A stretch of 64,000 bases of DNA from Angustibacter sp049994355 (GCF_049994355.1 NZ_CP188257.1:4278001-4342000); one strand, 5' to 3'. Counted from the first letter of the stretch, positions 37,702 to 46,304 are shown. Numbers and translations are program-made. The notes: generated by a model not told the origin, from the letters alone.

Positions 37702-38988
37702 GTGACCGTCGCCCCCTCCACCGCCGCGGCCCCCCTCGTCGTCCGCACCGTCGCCATCGACGACCCGGGCCCGCTGCTGGATCTGCTGCCCGAAGAGCCG
37801 GCCGCGACCTGGGTGCGCCGGGGCGAGGGGATCGTCGGCTGGGGCGAGTCCGCCCGGTTCGAGTCCAGCGACGCCGACCGGTTCGAGCTGGCGCAGCAGT
37901 GGTGGCGGGAGATGGTCGCCCACGCAGTGGTCCGGGACGAGGTGGCGGTGCCGGGCTCCGGTGCGGTTGCGTTCGGCTCGTTCGCCTTCGACGCGCGCTC
38001 CAGGCGCTCCAGCGTGCTCACCGTGCCATCCGTGGTGGTCGGCTCGCGCGGCGGCCGCAGCTGGGTGACAACCGTTGCAGCGCAAGGGGTTCTACCAGCT
38101 GCTGCCGACCTGCGCACCCACCGGGCGACGGCGCCTGGCGAGGTGACGTACGCGGACGGCGCGATGTCCGGCGCCGACTGGGAGTCCGTGGTGGCGCGGG
38201 CCGTCGAGCGGGTCGCGGCCGGCGACGTCGACAAGGTCGTGCTGGCCCGCGACCTCGAGGCTCGCGCCGCCGCACCGATCGACCCCCGCTGGCTGCTTCG
38301 TGGGCTGGCCGCCCGCTACCCGGGCTGCTGGACCTTCGCGGTCGACGGCCTGGTCGGCGCGACGCCCGAGCTGCTGGTGCGGCTGGAGCGTGGGCTGGTG
38401 CACTCGCGGGTGCTGGCCGGCACGATCCAGCGCACCGGCAACGACGAGCACGACCTCGCGCTGGCCGGCTCACTCGCCCGCTCGAGCAAGGACCTTGAGG
38501 AGCACGAGTACGCGGTGCGCTCGCTGGCCGAGGCGCTCGCCCCGCACTGCAGCTCGATGAACGTGCCCGAGGCGCCGTTCGTCCTGCACCTGCCCAACGT
38601 CATGCACCTGGCCACCGACGTCGCCGGCGTGCTGGCCGACGGCGCGACGTCCCTGGCCCTGGTGTCCGCGCTGCACCCGACTGCCGCCGTCGGCGGAACC
38701 CCAACACCTGCCGCGATCGAGCTGATCCGCGAGCTGGAGGGAATGGACCGCGGGCGCTACGCGGGCCCAGTCGGTTGGACCGACGCGGCTGGCGACGGCG
38801 AGTGGGGGATCGCCCTGCGCTGCGCCGAGCTCGATGACGGCGACCGGCACCGGCTGCGGCTGTTCGCCGGCTGTGGGATCGTCGCCGGCTCGGACCCCGA
38901 GGCCGAGCTGGCCGAGTCCGACGCCAAGCTCGTGCCGATGCGCGACGCACTGACCGGGCCTGACGTCTTCGACGGACGCTCGGGCTAG
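37702..38988 (+). CDS. menF: Isochorismate synthase
   Basis: A 428-residue chorismate-utilising enzyme converting chorismate to isochorismate, the entry to menaquinone synthesis. VVARAVERVAAGDVDKVVLA followed by RDLE, the GATPELLVRLERG loop, AGTIQRTG, LSALHPTAAVGGTP-type VSALHPTAAVGGTPTPAAIE and the C-terminal LFAGCGIVAGSDPEAELAES are typical. GTG 37702 is preferred over the longer frame because a TACCCT -10-like box ends 6 bases upstream. Entericlike and MenF roles are not separable by sequence, but the men context decides. Confidence 0.93.
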   Translation: MTVAPSTAAAPLVVRTVAIDDPGPLLDLLPEEPAATWVRRGEGIVGWGESARFESSDADRFELAQQWWREMVAHAVVRDEVAVPGSGAVAFGSFAFDARSRRSSVLTVPSVVVGSRGGRSWVTTVAAQGVLPAAADLRTHRATAPGEVTYADGAMSGADWESVVARAVERVAAGDVDKVVLARDLEARAAAPIDPRWLLRGLAARYPGCWTFAVDGLVGATPELLVRLERGLVHSRVLAGTIQRTGNDEHDLALAGSLARSSKDLEEHEYAVRSLAEALAPHCSSMNVPEAPFVLHLPNVMHLATDVAGVLADGATSLALVSALHPTAAVGGTPTPAAIELIRELEGMDRGRYAGPVGWTDAAGDGEWGIALRCAELDDGDRHRLRLFAGCGIVAGSDPEAELAESDAKLVPMRDALTGPDVFDGRSG

Positions 38989-39022
38989 CCGGTTCCGCGG
39001 CATCGAGGTACGTTGCCGTCCC

Positions 39023-40129
39023 ATGACCGCCCGGAATGTCTTGCGTCCGCTGACCGTCGTCGCCACCGCCTCGGCGCTCGCCGTCCCCGCTCCGCTGCTG
39101 TCGGCCGAGACTGCCGCTGCCTCGCCCCAGCACGAGCACGGCAACCACCTGCAGTGGAAGGATCTGCCCACCGGGTCGACCGCCCGGTTGCGCGGCCTGG
39201 CGCCGGTCAACCACGACGTGGCCTGGGTGTCCGGCACCCTCGGCACCGTGCTGCGCACCGACGACGGCGGGCGCACCTGGGACGACGTGTCCCCCGGCGG
39301 CGACACCGGCGCGCTGCAGTTCCGCGACATCGAGGCGTTCGACGCGCACCGCGCGGTGATCCTGTCCATCGGCGAGGGCGGTGACTCCCGGATCTACCGG
39401 ACGTCGGACGGCGGCCACAGCTGGCACCTGGGCTTCACCAACGACGACCCGGCCGCGTTCTACGACTGCATGAGCTTCTGGGACGACCGGCACGGGCTCG
39501 CGATGAGCGACCCGGTGGACGGCAAGTTCCGGGTGCTGTCGACCCGCAACGGCGGGCGGTCCTGGTCGGTCGTCGATCCGAGCGGCATGCCGCCGGCGCT
39601 GGACGGCGAGTTCGCCTTCGCGGCCAGCGGAACCTGCCTGGTCACGGCCGGCACGAAGGACGCCTGGATCGCAACTGGCGGCGGCGCACAGAGCCGGGTG
39701 CTGCGCACCCACGACCACGGGCTGACCTGGAAGGCCGCCACCACGACCATTCCCAGCGACCCGGCCGCTGGCATCTTCTCGCTCGCGGTGCGCGGTACGG
39801 ACGACCTGGTCGCAGTGGGCGGCACCCTGGACGACCCAACCATCGGCACCGACTTCTCGGCGCGGTCCTGGGACGGGGGTCGGCGCTTCTGGCCGGGCGG
39901 CGACCTCGGTGGCTACCGCTCGGGCTCGTCCTGGCTGACGCACAGCCGGAACTCGGTGGTCGCCGTGGGGCCGACCGGTTCGGACGTGTCCCTGGACGGC
40001 GGACGGCACTGGCGCACCTTCGACACCAGCAGCCTGGACAGCGTCGAGTGCACGAAGGACGGCGCGTGCTGGGCCTCCGGTGAGGCCGGCCGCGTCGCCG
40101 TGCTGCGCGGCTCCGCCGCCCACCACTGA
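39023..40129 (+). CDS. Secreted BNR/Asp-box beta-propeller protein
   Basis: A 368-residue protein with a signal peptide (NVLRPLTVVATASALAVP, then APLLSAETAAA) and repeated Asp-box motifs such as RTDDGGRTWDDVS, RTSDGGHSWHLGF, STRNGGRSWSVVD, RTHDHGLTWKAA and SLDGGRHWRTFD, spaced as propeller blades. It resembles YCF48/sialidase-like propellers often annotated as oxidoreductases. No catalytic residues can be named. It sits between menF and menD but is not expected to be part of the pathway. A TACGTT box lies 8 bases before the ATG. Confidence 0.8.
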   Translation: MTARNVLRPLTVVATASALAVPAPLLSAETAAASPQHEHGNHLQWKDLPTGSTARLRGLAPVNHDVAWVSGTLGTVLRTDDGGRTWDDVSPGGDTGALQFRDIEAFDAHRAVILSIGEGGDSRIYRTSDGGHSWHLGFTNDDPAAFYDCMSFWDDRHGLAMSDPVDGKFRVLSTRNGGRSWSVVDPSGMPPALDGEFAFAASGTCLVTAGTKDAWIATGGGAQSRVLRTHDHGLTWKAATTTIPSDPAAGIFSLAVRGTDDLVAVGGTLDDPTIGTDFSARSWDGGRRFWPGGDLGGYRSGSSWLTHSRNSVVAVGPTGSDVSLDGGRHWRTFDTSSLDSVECTKDGACWASGEAGRVAVLRGSAAHH

Positions 40130-40140
40130 GGTCGGCCGAA

Positions 40141-40226
40141 GTTGACCACGTTAGGTGGTGGTAGGCCCGCTTAACGTGGGTTCTACCCATGGTTAAGCAG
40201 GTCTTCGACCACTTAACGTGATCAAC
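40141..40226. terminator. Nested imperfect inverted repeats between convergent genes
   Basis: Outer arms at 40141-40158 and 40209-40226 match at 16 of 18 positions as an inverted repeat. Inside, CCCGCTTAACGTGGG (40166-40180) pairs with CCCATGGTTAAGCAGG (40186-40201). The element CTTAACGTG recurs. It lies between the convergent propeller gene and menD, so it is probably a bidirectional terminator; a repeated mobile hairpin is an alternative. Confidence 0.5.
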
Positions 40227-40244
40227 GACCGGGCGCGTTAGGCA

Positions 40245-41942
40245 CTAGAGGCGAGACAAGGCCTGCACGGTGGTCTCGGCGAGCTGCTCGCGCAGACGCC
40301 GGTGCGCGCTGCGGTCGATACGCACCTCGACCACCCGCAGCCCGGTCGGCCAGGCACCGACCTCGGCGGCGAGCTCTTCCGCGCTGTCGGCTGTGACGTG
40401 CTCGACGCCGGCGCCCTCGCAGAAACCTGCGAGGTCCGCACCGTGCGGGGTCCCGAAGACCCGGTCGAACGCGTCGGCGTGGGCCGGGGCGCCCGGCTCG
40501 AGGGTGGCGAAGATCCCGCCGCCGTCGTCGTTGACCACGACGATCGTCAGGTCCGGCTGCGGCTCCTGTGGGCCGACGACCAGTCCGGTCACGTCGTGCA
40601 GAAACGTCAGGTCGCCCAGCAGCGCGTAGGTGGGTGCGGGCGAGGCCAGGGCGAGCCCGATCGACGTCGACACGCAACCGTCGATACCGGCCAGCCCGCG
40701 GCTGGCCACGACCCGCGGCCCGCTGGTGACGCCGGCCAGGTCAAGGTCGCGGACCGGGTTCGACGACCCGACGAACAGCTGCGCCGAGGCGTCGAGCCGG
40801 GCGAGCATGGTCTTCGCGACCCCGAGACCACTCGGCCAGCTCTGTTCGATGACCGGCGAAACCGCCTGTGCGACAGCGGCTCCGGCGTCCTGCCAGGCTC
40901 GTAACCACTTCGAGTCGCGGTGGTGTCGGCCGGTCACAGGCTGGAGCGAGGCCATCGGCAGCACGCTGCGCACTCGACTAGCCGGGTCCGGCCACGGACC
41001 CGCGGCCGCCACCAGGTCGACGTCCACGTGGGGCTGGGCGAGCAGCCGGGACACCGCGCGGGTCAAGGTCGGACGACCGACGACGACGACCCGCTCGGGC
41101 CGGTGCCTGGACATCCAGTCCGCGGATCCGAGCAACAGCGACCCGTGCGGGATGCTGCTCGTCCGCGCGCCACCACTGGACGGTTCGGCGACCACTGGCC
41201 AGCCACGCGCCCGCGCGACCTCGGCGGCCGCGCTCCCCCAGTCCGGACCGGCGAGCGGGAGATCGCCGACCAGCACCAGCGTGCGGCGGCCGTCGTCCTC
41301 GATCGGTTCTGCCGCAACGGACTGCAGCCTCGCCGACGTCCAGGGTGCGCCGTCCGGCCGCCCGTCCGCCGCGACTTCTGGCGCGGCGGCGTCCGGGACC
41401 AGCGGCTCACGGAACGGAAGGTTCAGGTGGACGGGGCCGGGTGTGCCATCGCGGTCGCCCTGCGCCGCGATCACCGCCCGAGAGGCAGTGGCCCGCCAGA
41501 CGGCGACCTGCCCGATCCGTTCGTCGGGAGTCGCGAGGTCGTGCTGCCAGCGCACGACGTCGCGGAAGATGCCGACCTGCTGCGTGGTCTGGTTGGCGCC
41601 TGTCCCGCGCAGCTCAGGCGGCCGGTCCGCGGTGAGCAGCAGCAACGGGATGCCGGAGTGGGCGGCTTCCAGCACCGCAGGGTGCAGGCTGGCCACCGCC
41701 GTTCCGGACGTGGTGACGACCGGGACGGCGTGACCGCTGGCCTTGGCGAGACCGAGCGCGAGGAAGGCGGCGGTGCGCTCGTCGGTGCGCACGTGCAGCC
41801 GCAGGCGACCGGCGGCGTCCGCGGCCTGCAGTGCGAAGGCCAGTGGCGCGGACCGCGAGCCCGGGCACAGCACCGCCTCCCGGACACTATGCCGGACGAG
41901 CTCGTCGACCAGCACGGCGGCGCAGCAGGTGGCAGGGTTCAC
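40245..41942 (-). CDS. menD: 2-succinyl-5-enolpyruvyl-6-hydroxy-3-cyclohexene-1-carboxylate synthase
   Basis: A 565-residue thiamine-diphosphate enzyme joining isochorismate and 2-oxoglutarate. LCPGSRSAPLAFALQAADAA, VRTDERTAAFLALGLAKASG, TTSGTAVASLHPAVLEA, TADRPPELRGTGANQTTQQV, and the TPP site GDLTFLHDVTGL with VVNDDGGGIFATLEPG are intact. The GTG at 41942 (NPATCCAAVLVDELVRHSV) is chosen from conservation. CAGGAT lies 7 bases before it. It is divergent from the VOC-protein gene. Confidence 0.95.
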   Translation of the reverse strand: MNPATCCAAVLVDELVRHSVREAVLCPGSRSAPLAFALQAADAAGRLRLHVRTDERTAAFLALGLAKASGHAVPVVTTSGTAVASLHPAVLEAAHSGIPLLLLTADRPPELRGTGANQTTQQVGIFRDVVRWQHDLATPDERIGQVAVWRATASRAVIAAQGDRDGTPGPVHLNLPFREPLVPDAAAPEVAADGRPDGAPWTSARLQSVAAEPIEDDGRRTLVLVGDLPLAGPDWGSAAAEVARARGWPVVAEPSSGGARTSSIPHGSLLLGSADWMSRHRPERVVVVGRPTLTRAVSRLLAQPHVDVDLVAAAGPWPDPASRVRSVLPMASLQPVTGRHHRDSKWLRAWQDAGAAVAQAVSPVIEQSWPSGLGVAKTMLARLDASAQLFVGSSNPVRDLDLAGVTSGPRVVASRGLAGIDGCVSTSIGLALASPAPTYALLGDLTFLHDVTGLVVGPQEPQPDLTIVVVNDDGGGIFATLEPGAPAHADAFDRVFGTPHGADLAGFCEGAGVEHVTADSAEELAAEVGAWPTGLRVVEVRIDRSAHRRLREQLAETTVQALSRL

Positions 41943-42039
41943 GCGGGCGATCCTGCCACCATCCACCCGGCTGACGATGAGTTGGCGCCCCGCTGCCGGT
42001 CTACCCTGGACCAGCCTCGTCAGCGAAGGGACCTGCGCC

Positions 42040-42522
42040 ATGCTGCAGAAGATCACCCCGAACCTCTGGTTCGACTCGCAAGCCGAGGAGGCCGCGAACT
42101 TCTACGTCTCGGTCTTCAAGAACTCGCGCATCGTCAGCATGCAGCGATTCAACGAGGCCGGACCTGGCGAACCCGGCACCATCGTCACCGTCGACTTCGA
42201 GCTCGACGGCCAGCGGTTCACTGGTATCAACGGCGGCCCGATGTTCGCCTTCTCCGAGGCGGTCTCCTTCATGGTCACCTGCGATGACCAGGACGAAGTC
42301 GACTACTTCTGGGACGCACTGTTGGCCGACGGTGGCGTCGAGTCGCAGTGCGGCTGGCTCAAGGACAGGTTCGGCCTGTCCTGGCAGGTGGTGCCGAAGG
42401 GCTTCGCCTCGCTGTTCGCCGATCCCGACCCCGAGCGGGCGGCCAGAGCAACAAAGGCGATGCTCGGCATGGTGAAGCTCGACCTGGCGGCCCTACAGCG
42501 CGCCGCCGACGGCGAGGTTTAG
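42040..42522 (+). CDS. VOC-superfamily (PhnB / 3-demethylubiquinone methyltransferase-like) protein
   Basis: A 160-residue protein: ITPNLWFDSQAEEAANFYVS, then VDFELDGQRFTGINGGPMF and the C-terminal CGWLKDRFGLSWQVVPKG are the PhnB-like VOC pattern. Such proteins form a beta-alpha-beta metal site; this one lacks a known reaction. Despite database names mentioning ubiquinone, it is not a methyltransferase. A GAAGGGA ribosome binding site precedes ATG 42040. It ends 4 bases inside the convergent menC stop. Confidence 0.85.
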   Translation: MLQKITPNLWFDSQAEEAANFYVSVFKNSRIVSMQRFNEAGPGEPGTIVTVDFELDGQRFTGINGGPMFAFSEAVSFMVTCDDQDEVDYFWDALLADGGVESQCGWLKDRFGLSWQVVPKGFASLFADPDPERAARATKAMLGMVKLDLAALQRAADGEV

Positions 42523-43523
42523 ACGCCCCGCAGCACCTCGTAGCAGCGGGCAAGCCGGGCGAGCCACCAGTCGCGTCGGTCAGGAGATGCCGCGCACTCG
42601 GCCAGCCGGTCCGGCTCGACCGCCCGCGCGGCAGCTACCGACAGCACCCCGCCCGCCGGCCGCAGCGCGAGACTCGCGACGTCCCGTTCGAAGAGCCCGA
42701 CGGTGCCCAGCCCACAGGCGAACGGCAGCGAGGGCAACGCAGCCGCGAGCGCCACGCCGCTGGCGATACCCACGGAAGTGTCCAGGGCGGACGAGACGAC
42801 GACGGGCAGCCCGCACGCCGACGCCACCTCCAACGCGGCCGCCACCCCACCGAGCGGCGCGACCTTCACCACCACGACATCGGCGCTGCCGGCAGCGGCC
42901 ACGGCCAGCGGGTCCTCGGCCTTGCGGATGCTCTCGTCCGCGGCCACCAGCACGTCGATCCCGGCCCGGGCCAACGCAACCCGAGCAGCACCGAGCTCCT
43001 CGAGCGTCGCGCACGGCTGCTCGGCGTACTCCAGGTCGTACGGCGCGAGGGCCGCGAGGGCCTGCACCGCGTCGTCCACCGACCAGGCTCCGTTGGCGTC
43101 CACCCGGATCCGCGCGTCCGGACCCATCAGCGCACGGACCTCGGCGACCCGCGCGACGTCGTCCGCGAGCGTCTGGCCGGCCTCGGCCACCTTGACCTTC
43201 GCCGTCCGGCACCCGTCGAAGCGGGCAAGGACGTCGGCCACCTGCGAGGGGACGACGGCTGGCACGGTCGCGTTCACCGGCACCTCGTCGCGCACCGGCG
43301 TGGGTCCCTGCTGCCACCCGGCCGCGATGGCCGAACTAAGCCAGCGTGCCGCCTCGTCGTCGGCGTACTCCAGGAACGGCGAGAACTCCCCCCACCCGTG
43401 CGGGCCTTCCAGCAACAGCGCCTCACGCACGCTCACCCCACGGAACCGCACCCGCATCAGCAGGCTGACGAGATGGACGCGCGACAACAGGTCGTCGAGG
43501 TGGGGCAGTGGCTCGATGGGCAC
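42519..43523 (-). CDS. menC: o-Succinylbenzoate synthase
   Basis: A 334-residue enolase-superfamily dehydratase forming the aromatic ring of menaquinone. VRFRGVSVREALLLEGPHGW followed by GEFSPFLEY, the catalytic lysine pair in TAKVKVAE, metal ligands in RVDANGAWS, YAEQPC and VAADESI, and the second lysine in VVVKVAPLGG are present. GTG 43523 (reading PIEPLPHLDDLLSRV) fits actinobacterial MenC starts. Only 18 bases separate it from the divergent menB start. Confidence 0.94.
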   Translation of the reverse strand: MPIEPLPHLDDLLSRVHLVSLLMRVRFRGVSVREALLLEGPHGWGEFSPFLEYADDEAARWLSSAIAAGWQQGPTPVRDEVPVNATVPAVVPSQVADVLARFDGCRTAKVKVAEAGQTLADDVARVAEVRALMGPDARIRVDANGAWSVDDAVQALAALAPYDLEYAEQPCATLEELGAARVALARAGIDVLVAADESIRKAEDPLAVAAAGSADVVVVKVAPLGGVAAALEVASACGLPVVVSSALDTSVGIASGVALAAALPSLPFACGLGTVGLFERDVASLALRPAGGVLSVAAARAVEPDRLAECAASPDRRDWWLARLARCYEVLRGV

Positions 43524-43528
43524 CCGCC

Positions 43529-43535
43529 TATCCTC
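43529..43535. promoter_or_regulatory. Shared -10 region of divergent menB and menC
   Basis: The seven bases TATCCTC read TATCCT (+, 7 bases before the menB GTG) and GAGGAT (-, 6 bases before the menC GTG). With starts 18 bases apart, the two genes must use overlapping promoter DNA and nearly leaderless mRNAs. GAGG on the minus strand could instead be a ribosome binding site. Confidence 0.45.
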
Positions 43536-43541
43536 GCGGAT

Positions 43542-44480
43542 GTGAGCAGCGAGCGAGTGAGTGAGATCTTCGACCCGTCGGCGTGGCGCGAGGTGCCGGG
43601 CTTCGAGTTCACCGACATCACGTACCACCGGGCGGTCGACCTGGCGGGCCAGGACATCGGCACGGTGCGGATCGCCTTCGACCGACCCGAGGTACGCAAC
43701 GCGTTCCGGCCGCACACCGTTGACGAGCTGTACCGCGCGCTGGACCACGCCCGGATGACTCCCGACGTCGGCTGCGTGCTGCTCACCGGCAACGGACCGA
43801 GCGAGAAGGACGGCGGGTGGGCGTTCTGCAGCGGCGGCGACCAGCGGATCCGCGGCCGCAGCGGCTACCAGTACGCGGACGGCGAGACCGCCGACACCGT
43901 GGACGAGGCCCGGGTGAAGGCGGCCGGTGGTCGGCTGCACATCCTCGAGGTGCAGCGGCTGATCCGCACCATGCCCAAGGTCGTCATCGCCGTCGTCCCG
44001 GGCTGGGCCGCCGGTGGCGGTCACAGCCTGCACGTGATCTGCGACCTGACCATCGCCAGTCGCGAGCACGCCCGGTTCAAGCAGACGGACGCCGACGTCG
44101 GCTCGTTCGACGGCGGCTACGGCAGCGCGTACCTGGCCAAGATGGTCGGCCAGAAGAACGCCCGCGAGATCTTCTTCCTCGGCCGCAGCTACGACGCCGA
44201 GGCCATGCAGCGGATGGGTGCGGTCAACGAGGTAGCCGACCACGCCGAGCTGGAAACCGTTGCGCTGCAGTGGGCGCGCGAGATCAACGGCAAGTCGCCG
44301 ACGGCGCAGCGGATGCTGAAGTTCGCGTTCAACCTGACCGACGACGGGATGGTCGGCCAGCAGGTGTTCGCGGGTGAGGCGACGCGGCTGGCGTACATGA
44401 CCGACGAGGCGGCCGAGGGCCGGGACGCCTTCCTGCAGAAGCGCGATCCCGACTGGTCGCCCTTCCCCTGGTACTTCTGA
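43542..44480 (+). CDS. menB: 1,4-Dihydroxy-2-naphthoyl-CoA synthase
   Basis: A 312-residue crotonase-family enzyme closing the second ring of the naphthoquinone. RIAFDRPEVRNAFRPHTVDE, FCSGGDQRIRGRSGYQYADG, the oxyanion region VPGWAAGGGHSLHVICDLTI, and DADVGSFDGGYGSAYLAKMV followed by GQKNAREIFFLG are diagnostic. GTG 43542 lies 7 bases after a TATCCT box; GTG 43557 is an in-frame alternative. Divergent from menC. Confidence 0.95.
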   Translation: MSSERVSEIFDPSAWREVPGFEFTDITYHRAVDLAGQDIGTVRIAFDRPEVRNAFRPHTVDELYRALDHARMTPDVGCVLLTGNGPSEKDGGWAFCSGGDQRIRGRSGYQYADGETADTVDEARVKAAGGRLHILEVQRLIRTMPKVVIAVVPGWAAGGGHSLHVICDLTIASREHARFKQTDADVGSFDGGYGSAYLAKMVGQKNAREIFFLGRSYDAEAMQRMGAVNEVADHAELETVALQWAREINGKSPTAQRMLKFAFNLTDDGMVGQQVFAGEATRLAYMTDEAAEGRDAFLQKRDPDWSPFPWYF

Positions 44481-44550
44481 TCTCGAGCTTTGCCCGAGGT
44501 CAGCCGAGACGTATTGGCTCCACTTAAGACTCAGTCGGGTGGTCGGCACA

Positions 44551-44575
44551 AGGTACCTCATGGTACTTTGGTACC
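44551..44575 (+). promoter_or_regulatory. GGTAC repeats upstream of the ribbon-helix-helix gene
   Basis: Three GGTAC elements (44552, 44562, 44571), two of them full GGTACC palindromes, lie about 40 bases before the start of the small DNA-binding protein; a TACTTT -10-like box (44564-44569) is embedded in them. The layout resembles the TTGTAC repeats of the toxin-antitoxin promoter at 4.9 kb and suggests autoregulation. Confidence 0.45.
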
Positions 44576-44612
44576 CAAGTTCGGGCCGAGGCGACCAAGA
44601 GGAGAAGTTGGC

Positions 44613-44873
44613 ATGGCTGCCGCAACTGCGCCGATCAAGGTCGACGCCGCCACCGATGAGCTGGTGTCTCACGCTGCTCACTTCATGTCGCGCTCGAAGA
44701 AGGACATCGTCGATTCCGCCGTACGCGAGTACATCGACGCCCACCGCGCGGAGATCAACGTGGGCATCAAGGCCGCTCTCGGGCAGCTCGACGGCACCGA
44801 TGGTGCGGCCGTCTCGAAGATGACCGGCCTGAGCGCCGAGGAACTTGAAGGCCTCGGCGGTCTGCCGAAGTAG
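44613..44873 (+). CDS. Ribbon-helix-helix (CopG-like) antitoxin/regulator
   Basis: An 86-residue protein. The N-terminus IKVDAATDELVSHAAHFM and SRSKKDIVDSAVREYIDAHR fits a ribbon-helix-helix fold: a basic-strand start followed by two helices. The acidic C-terminus (LSAEELEGLGGLPK) looks like a toxin-binding tail. A good ribosome binding site (AGGAGAAG) precedes ATG 44613. No RelE, PIN, MazF or HipA-type toxin follows, so it is an orphan antitoxin or works with one of the next two genes. Confidence 0.7.
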   Translation: MAAATAPIKVDAATDELVSHAAHFMSRSKKDIVDSAVREYIDAHRAEINVGIKAALGQLDGTDGAAVSKMTGLSAEELEGLGGLPK

Positions 44874-44924
44874 ACCCGCTCTGCATGGCACCTGCCCGTC
44901 GGACCTGACCCTTAGATTCACCGG

Positions 44925-45701
44925 ATGGCCTCAGACCCGATTCATGTGCGCCCGACAAGGCGGAGTCTTGACGACCTCGGATCCAAGCTGCCGGATCTCG
45001 GTCATCCCCTGGACGAGATCGACGATCCGATCGTCATCAGCGCCCAGACGGTTCCTGAGCAGCGGGATGCGGGGGGCGTGGAGCGAGTCGTTGCTCTGAC
45101 CGATCGCGTTTGGTTCAAGGTCAAGACGGGCGACCACCGAGCAACCGTGACTGAGCTGCGCTCCGGGGAACGCCCCGAGTGGGCTCCTGCGAGTCGCGGT
45201 GGCTGGTGGATCGGAGCCGCAGGTCGCCGGCAGGCTGACAGCCGACACCGGGACTTCTATGCCTGCCCTCAGAGGGAGTGCACCACGGGCAAGGCGATCT
45301 CGACTGATCACCTGCTCCCCCATGAGTGGGACTGGAAGCGTCTCGCGGCGGAACAGGCAGTTGCATGGCGGCGCGAGCTGAGGCGGATGGTCATCGGACT
45401 GATCGCGTCGTCGCTCAAGACGGGGCATCTCGCCGTCGCCGAATTCCGAAAGCACCGGCTGAAGGCGCTCGTTCGCGCGGAGAACGGCCACGAGGCGTAC
45501 CTAGCGATCATCGCGGAGGGTGTGCCTGACCCCGACGTCTTTGCGTTACTTCTCGACTGCGTCCCGGGCATCGCCCCGGCCGACTGGCAGCCAGAGCCTT
45601 CCGCTCTGGCGGAGATGACCCCAGAGGCGGGCGAGATCATCTGGTCAACTCTGTTCCCGTCCGACGTAGCGAGCGCGATCCTCGAACTCGGCGAGGAGTG
45701 A
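44925..45701 (+). CDS. Unrecognised 258-residue protein
   Basis: I do not recognise a family. The N-terminal 90 residues contain a domain with VVALTDRVWFKVKTGDHRAT and RGGWWIGAAGRRQADSRHRD followed by FYACPQRECTTG, with two cysteines 5 apart that could bind metal. The rest is helical (KRLAAEQAVAWRRELRRMVI, then LIASSLKTGHLAVAEFRKHR). No signal or membrane segment. A TAGATT box 6 bases before the ATG suggests its own leaderless promoter. Codon use looks slightly less GC-biased than the men genes. It overlaps nothing and ends 1 base before the GNAT gene. Confidence 0.7.
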   Translation: MASDPIHVRPTRRSLDDLGSKLPDLGHPLDEIDDPIVISAQTVPEQRDAGGVERVVALTDRVWFKVKTGDHRATVTELRSGERPEWAPASRGGWWIGAAGRRQADSRHRDFYACPQRECTTGKAISTDHLLPHEWDWKRLAAEQAVAWRRELRRMVIGLIASSLKTGHLAVAEFRKHRLKALVRAENGHEAYLAIIAEGVPDPDVFALLLDCVPGIAPADWQPEPSALAEMTPEAGEIIWSTLFPSDVASAILELGEE

Positions 45702-45702
45702 G

Positions 45703-46290
45703 ATGGCCATTCGCGAAGGCGCAGGGTCCGAGGGCCAACAAGCACCGGACCCTTCGTACGTTCCCCTGGCATCTCGACAAGGCGGCGGACCAGTGCATGT
45801 GACGGTGAGCCTGCTGGCGGACGACCTCGGCTCGGCGCAGGCCGTGGCCGACATGCGGTGGCAGGAGTGGGGGCATCCACCCGAGCCGACGGACCCAGCC
45901 TGGTGGCTCGAGACGACGATCCGCGAGGCCGGCCGTGAGCGACTTCCGGTGACGTTCGTCGCCCACGACGGGGACGAGGTGCTGGGCGCCGTCGGGCTGG
46001 ACACCTACGACCTGGACGAGCGCCACGACACCACCCCGTGGGTCACCGGCATGATCGTGCGCCGCGATCGGCGGGGCGAAGGGATCGGGCGGGCCTTGAT
46101 GCGGCACCTGGAGCGTTGGGCCGCCGAGCGCGGGATCGCCGAAGCCTGGGTCGGCACGGACCTCGCGCTCGAGTTCTACCAGCACTGCGGATGGACGCTT
46201 CAGGAGACCTTCACGACCAGCGACGGGCAGGAGATGAGCGTGCTGCACAAGCCGCTGCACCTCGGCTCCTACCCCGGCGAGGCTCGTTGA
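45703..46290 (+). CDS. GNAT-family N-acetyltransferase
   Basis: A 195-residue acetyltransferase. The acetyl-CoA loop reads GMIVRRDRRGEGIGRALMRH followed by LERWAAERG, and LEFYQHCGW marks the C-terminal strand. ATG 45703 directly follows the previous stop, indicating coupling; GTG 45793 (HVTVSLLADD) is an alternative that removes an unconserved 30-residue head. Substrate unknown. Its position behind an RHH protein raises, but does not prove, a TacT-like toxin role; the usual immediate RHH-GNAT overlap is missing. Confidence 0.82.
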   Translation: MAIREGAGSEGQQAPDPSYVPLASRQGGGPVHVTVSLLADDLGSAQAVADMRWQEWGHPPEPTDPAWWLETTIREAGRERLPVTFVAHDGDEVLGAVGLDTYDLDERHDTTPWVTGMIVRRDRRGEGIGRALMRHLERWAAERGIAEAWVGTDLALEFYQHCGWTLQETFTTSDGQEMSVLHKPLHLGSYPGEAR

Positions 46291-46304
46291 GGCACAGTGG
46301 ACGG

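Noticed and set aside
45703..46290. GNAT gene called directly as a TacT toxin
   Set aside because: No overlapping RHH partner; an unrelated gene intervenes. Kept only as a hypothesis.
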